Part shown: piece by piece, positions 62,833 through 64,000 of the stretch
Layout: each line of letters starts with the position of its first letter
Numbering within the stretch: the first letter of the stretch is position 1
Origin: Annona cherimola
Lineage: Eukaryota > Streptophyta > Magnoliopsida > Magnoliales > Annonaceae
Length of the DNA: 64,000 nucleotides
Reading direction: 5' to 3'
NCBI GenBank assembly: GCA_030490835.1
Contig: CM059977.1
Location: 35,609,676-35,673,675 of the forward strand
Notes under the pieces: generated by a model
The model's input: only the letters and a program-made list of their open reading frames with translations
Database searches by the model: none
What the model was told of the DNA's origin: nothing
Position numbers and translations under genes: made by a program

Positions 62833-64000
62833 ATTCTCTGCGTTGGACATTCCTTTGGCCTTTACTCCGTCATCTCCTCTTCCTCTAACCACCGCACAAA
62901 ATTGTGCTCCATTTTTTATTTTCTTCCTCATTCAAGACCACTAGTTGTGAACTTGCAACAACAAATCTGTTAAGCCCTCATTGGTGTCCTCTTCTATGTC
63001 GACTACTTCTACCATAATTGGTATTCATCTTGTACCGCTCACAACTCCAACATTTGACTAATGTGTCCTTAGCTCCATGTGATACCTAGACCCAATTAGG
63101 GCTCATATATGTGCATTTGGCATGTAAACATGAATTATGTATGATTTTATGATATTTTGCAATTAGGGTTATGATTAAGAATGGTGATTAAGATTAATCG
63201 TCAATATGACTAAAGGGGCTTAATGAGGATTATAAAATACTAATGTGGCATGAATATTTATTTTAATTATCATGATTTGATTAATGAAATTAGAATGATA
63301 ATTATGGAATTAAGTTGGAAAATATAGAAAATTCATAACTTGACATCTATAAGGCGGATTGAGATGAAATTTGAAAGATGAGAACATAACTTTGGGATCA
63401 TTCTTATGAATAGATTAGATTAAGAAAAAGGTGGTAGGATTAAGATGATAATTATTTATTTTCATCTCAAACCCAAAAGATAATTTCAAATGATCATAAT
63501 TTGACTTAGAAGAGTCGTATTGCGACGAAACTTGAAACGGGTGAATAAAATTATGTGGTTAACATTATGGAAGGATTGTGTTAAGTTAATTATCATAGAA
63601 TTATACTTAATCAGAAAAATGTGTAACTTTGACTTTGTGCACCATAAAGTACCATAGCATTTATGTAAAAGTAAAGGGATTAAATGCATTATTTAATGGC
63701 ACAAATGAGGTGTCAAAAGGAGGCAATTCCAAGTGAATTTTATGAATGACCTAAAATGCTAAAATTCATAAAAAATCAAGAGCTTAAATTCTTGGTTTAC
63801 ATGACTAAGGAGTAGCCTCCATGAGGCTTGGAATGGTGGCACAATGGGGACGCTCGAGCTTGATATGAAATGATTTTTTTTATTTTTGAAAAATGCAAAA
63901 TCTGCATCTAATTAACCTAGATAGCTAGGGTGAGTAATGGATATTAAATTAGGTTGAATTTTGTGGCAAAAAAATATCATAAGACCCATGACATGTGGAC
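62833..64000. other. No gene recognised
   Basis: AT-rich intergenic DNA. The texture (repeated ATTAAGNTTAAT, 'GAAACTTGAA') resembles retrotransposon LTR or leader sequence, but no boundary, domain or repeat partner within the window supports a call. Confidence 0.35.

Noticed and set aside
62833..64000. Start of another LTR element at the right edge
   Set aside because: The texture is suggestive, but no TG..CA boundary, primer site or repeat partner can be found within the window.

Overview
This is a stretch of flowering-plant nuclear DNA. It is AT-rich and gene-poor, with GT..AG introns, plant-type Copia, Gypsy, LINE, SINE and hAT/Mutator-like repeats, and LTR-element primer sites matching initiator Met-tRNA. 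The species cannot be named from the sequence alone. Only one host gene looks intact: a five-exon GDSL esterase/lipase gene on the + strand (23040-48158) encoding 392 residues. Its second intron is about 16.1 kb and its fourth about 5.0 kb, and both are filled with transposons. Remnants of related GDSL copies lie downstream: exon-4 tail plus intron 4 at about 48.6-51.0 kb, and exon 1 plus intron 1 at about 61.9-62.5 kb.

Layout. 0-3.5 kb: MITEs and a SINE with target-site duplications (TSDs). 3.9-11.4 kb: an F-box pseudogene with an in-frame stop near its start, split by a Copia element (4430-10738, 5-bp TSD). 11.4-15.6 kb: a hAT-like element, then fragments of a class I small heat-shock gene (- strand) and a tonoplast aquaporin gene (+ strand), then GA-rich repeats. 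15.6-17.3 kb: an LTR-like element carrying an AGTCGACTT repeat array. 17.3-23.0 kb: MITEs, a SINE piece and a dispersed duplication. 23.0-48.2 kb: the GDSL gene. Intron 2 holds a SINE, a hAT element containing a LINE tail and a second hAT element, a third hAT element, nested MITEs, and a 6.3-kb LINE with two long open ORFs and clear TSDs. Intron 4 holds a deleted Copia element that itself contains a foldback MITE. 48.6-54.7 kb: duplicated GDSL intron DNA, a LINE fragment and a decayed Ty3/Gypsy pol region. 56.5-59.1 kb: a second AGTCGACTT-array element abutting a UDP-glycosyltransferase pseudogene. 59.5-62.8 kb: a hAT MITE, a gag-only Gypsy derivative, the GDSL pseudo-exon 1, a second type of SINE and another foldback MITE. 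62.9-64 kb: nothing recognised.

The elements fall into families with recognisable ends: a hAT family with TAGGGGTGCAAC ends and 8-bp TSDs (3 clear copies, 1 partial); a second, 1.7-kb hAT family with CAGTGTTGTCAGAACCGG ends (2 copies); a foldback family with 9-bp TSDs and a shared hairpin arm (about 10 copies); and a tRNA-derived SINE family (3 copies). Nesting and empty paralogous sites give the order of several insertions. No CRISPR, rRNA or genuine tRNA gene was seen, and I found no new enzymatic system. The most notable things are the intact gene spanning 25 kb of nested transposons, the apparently intact antisense LINE inside it, and the two GC-island hAT elements.
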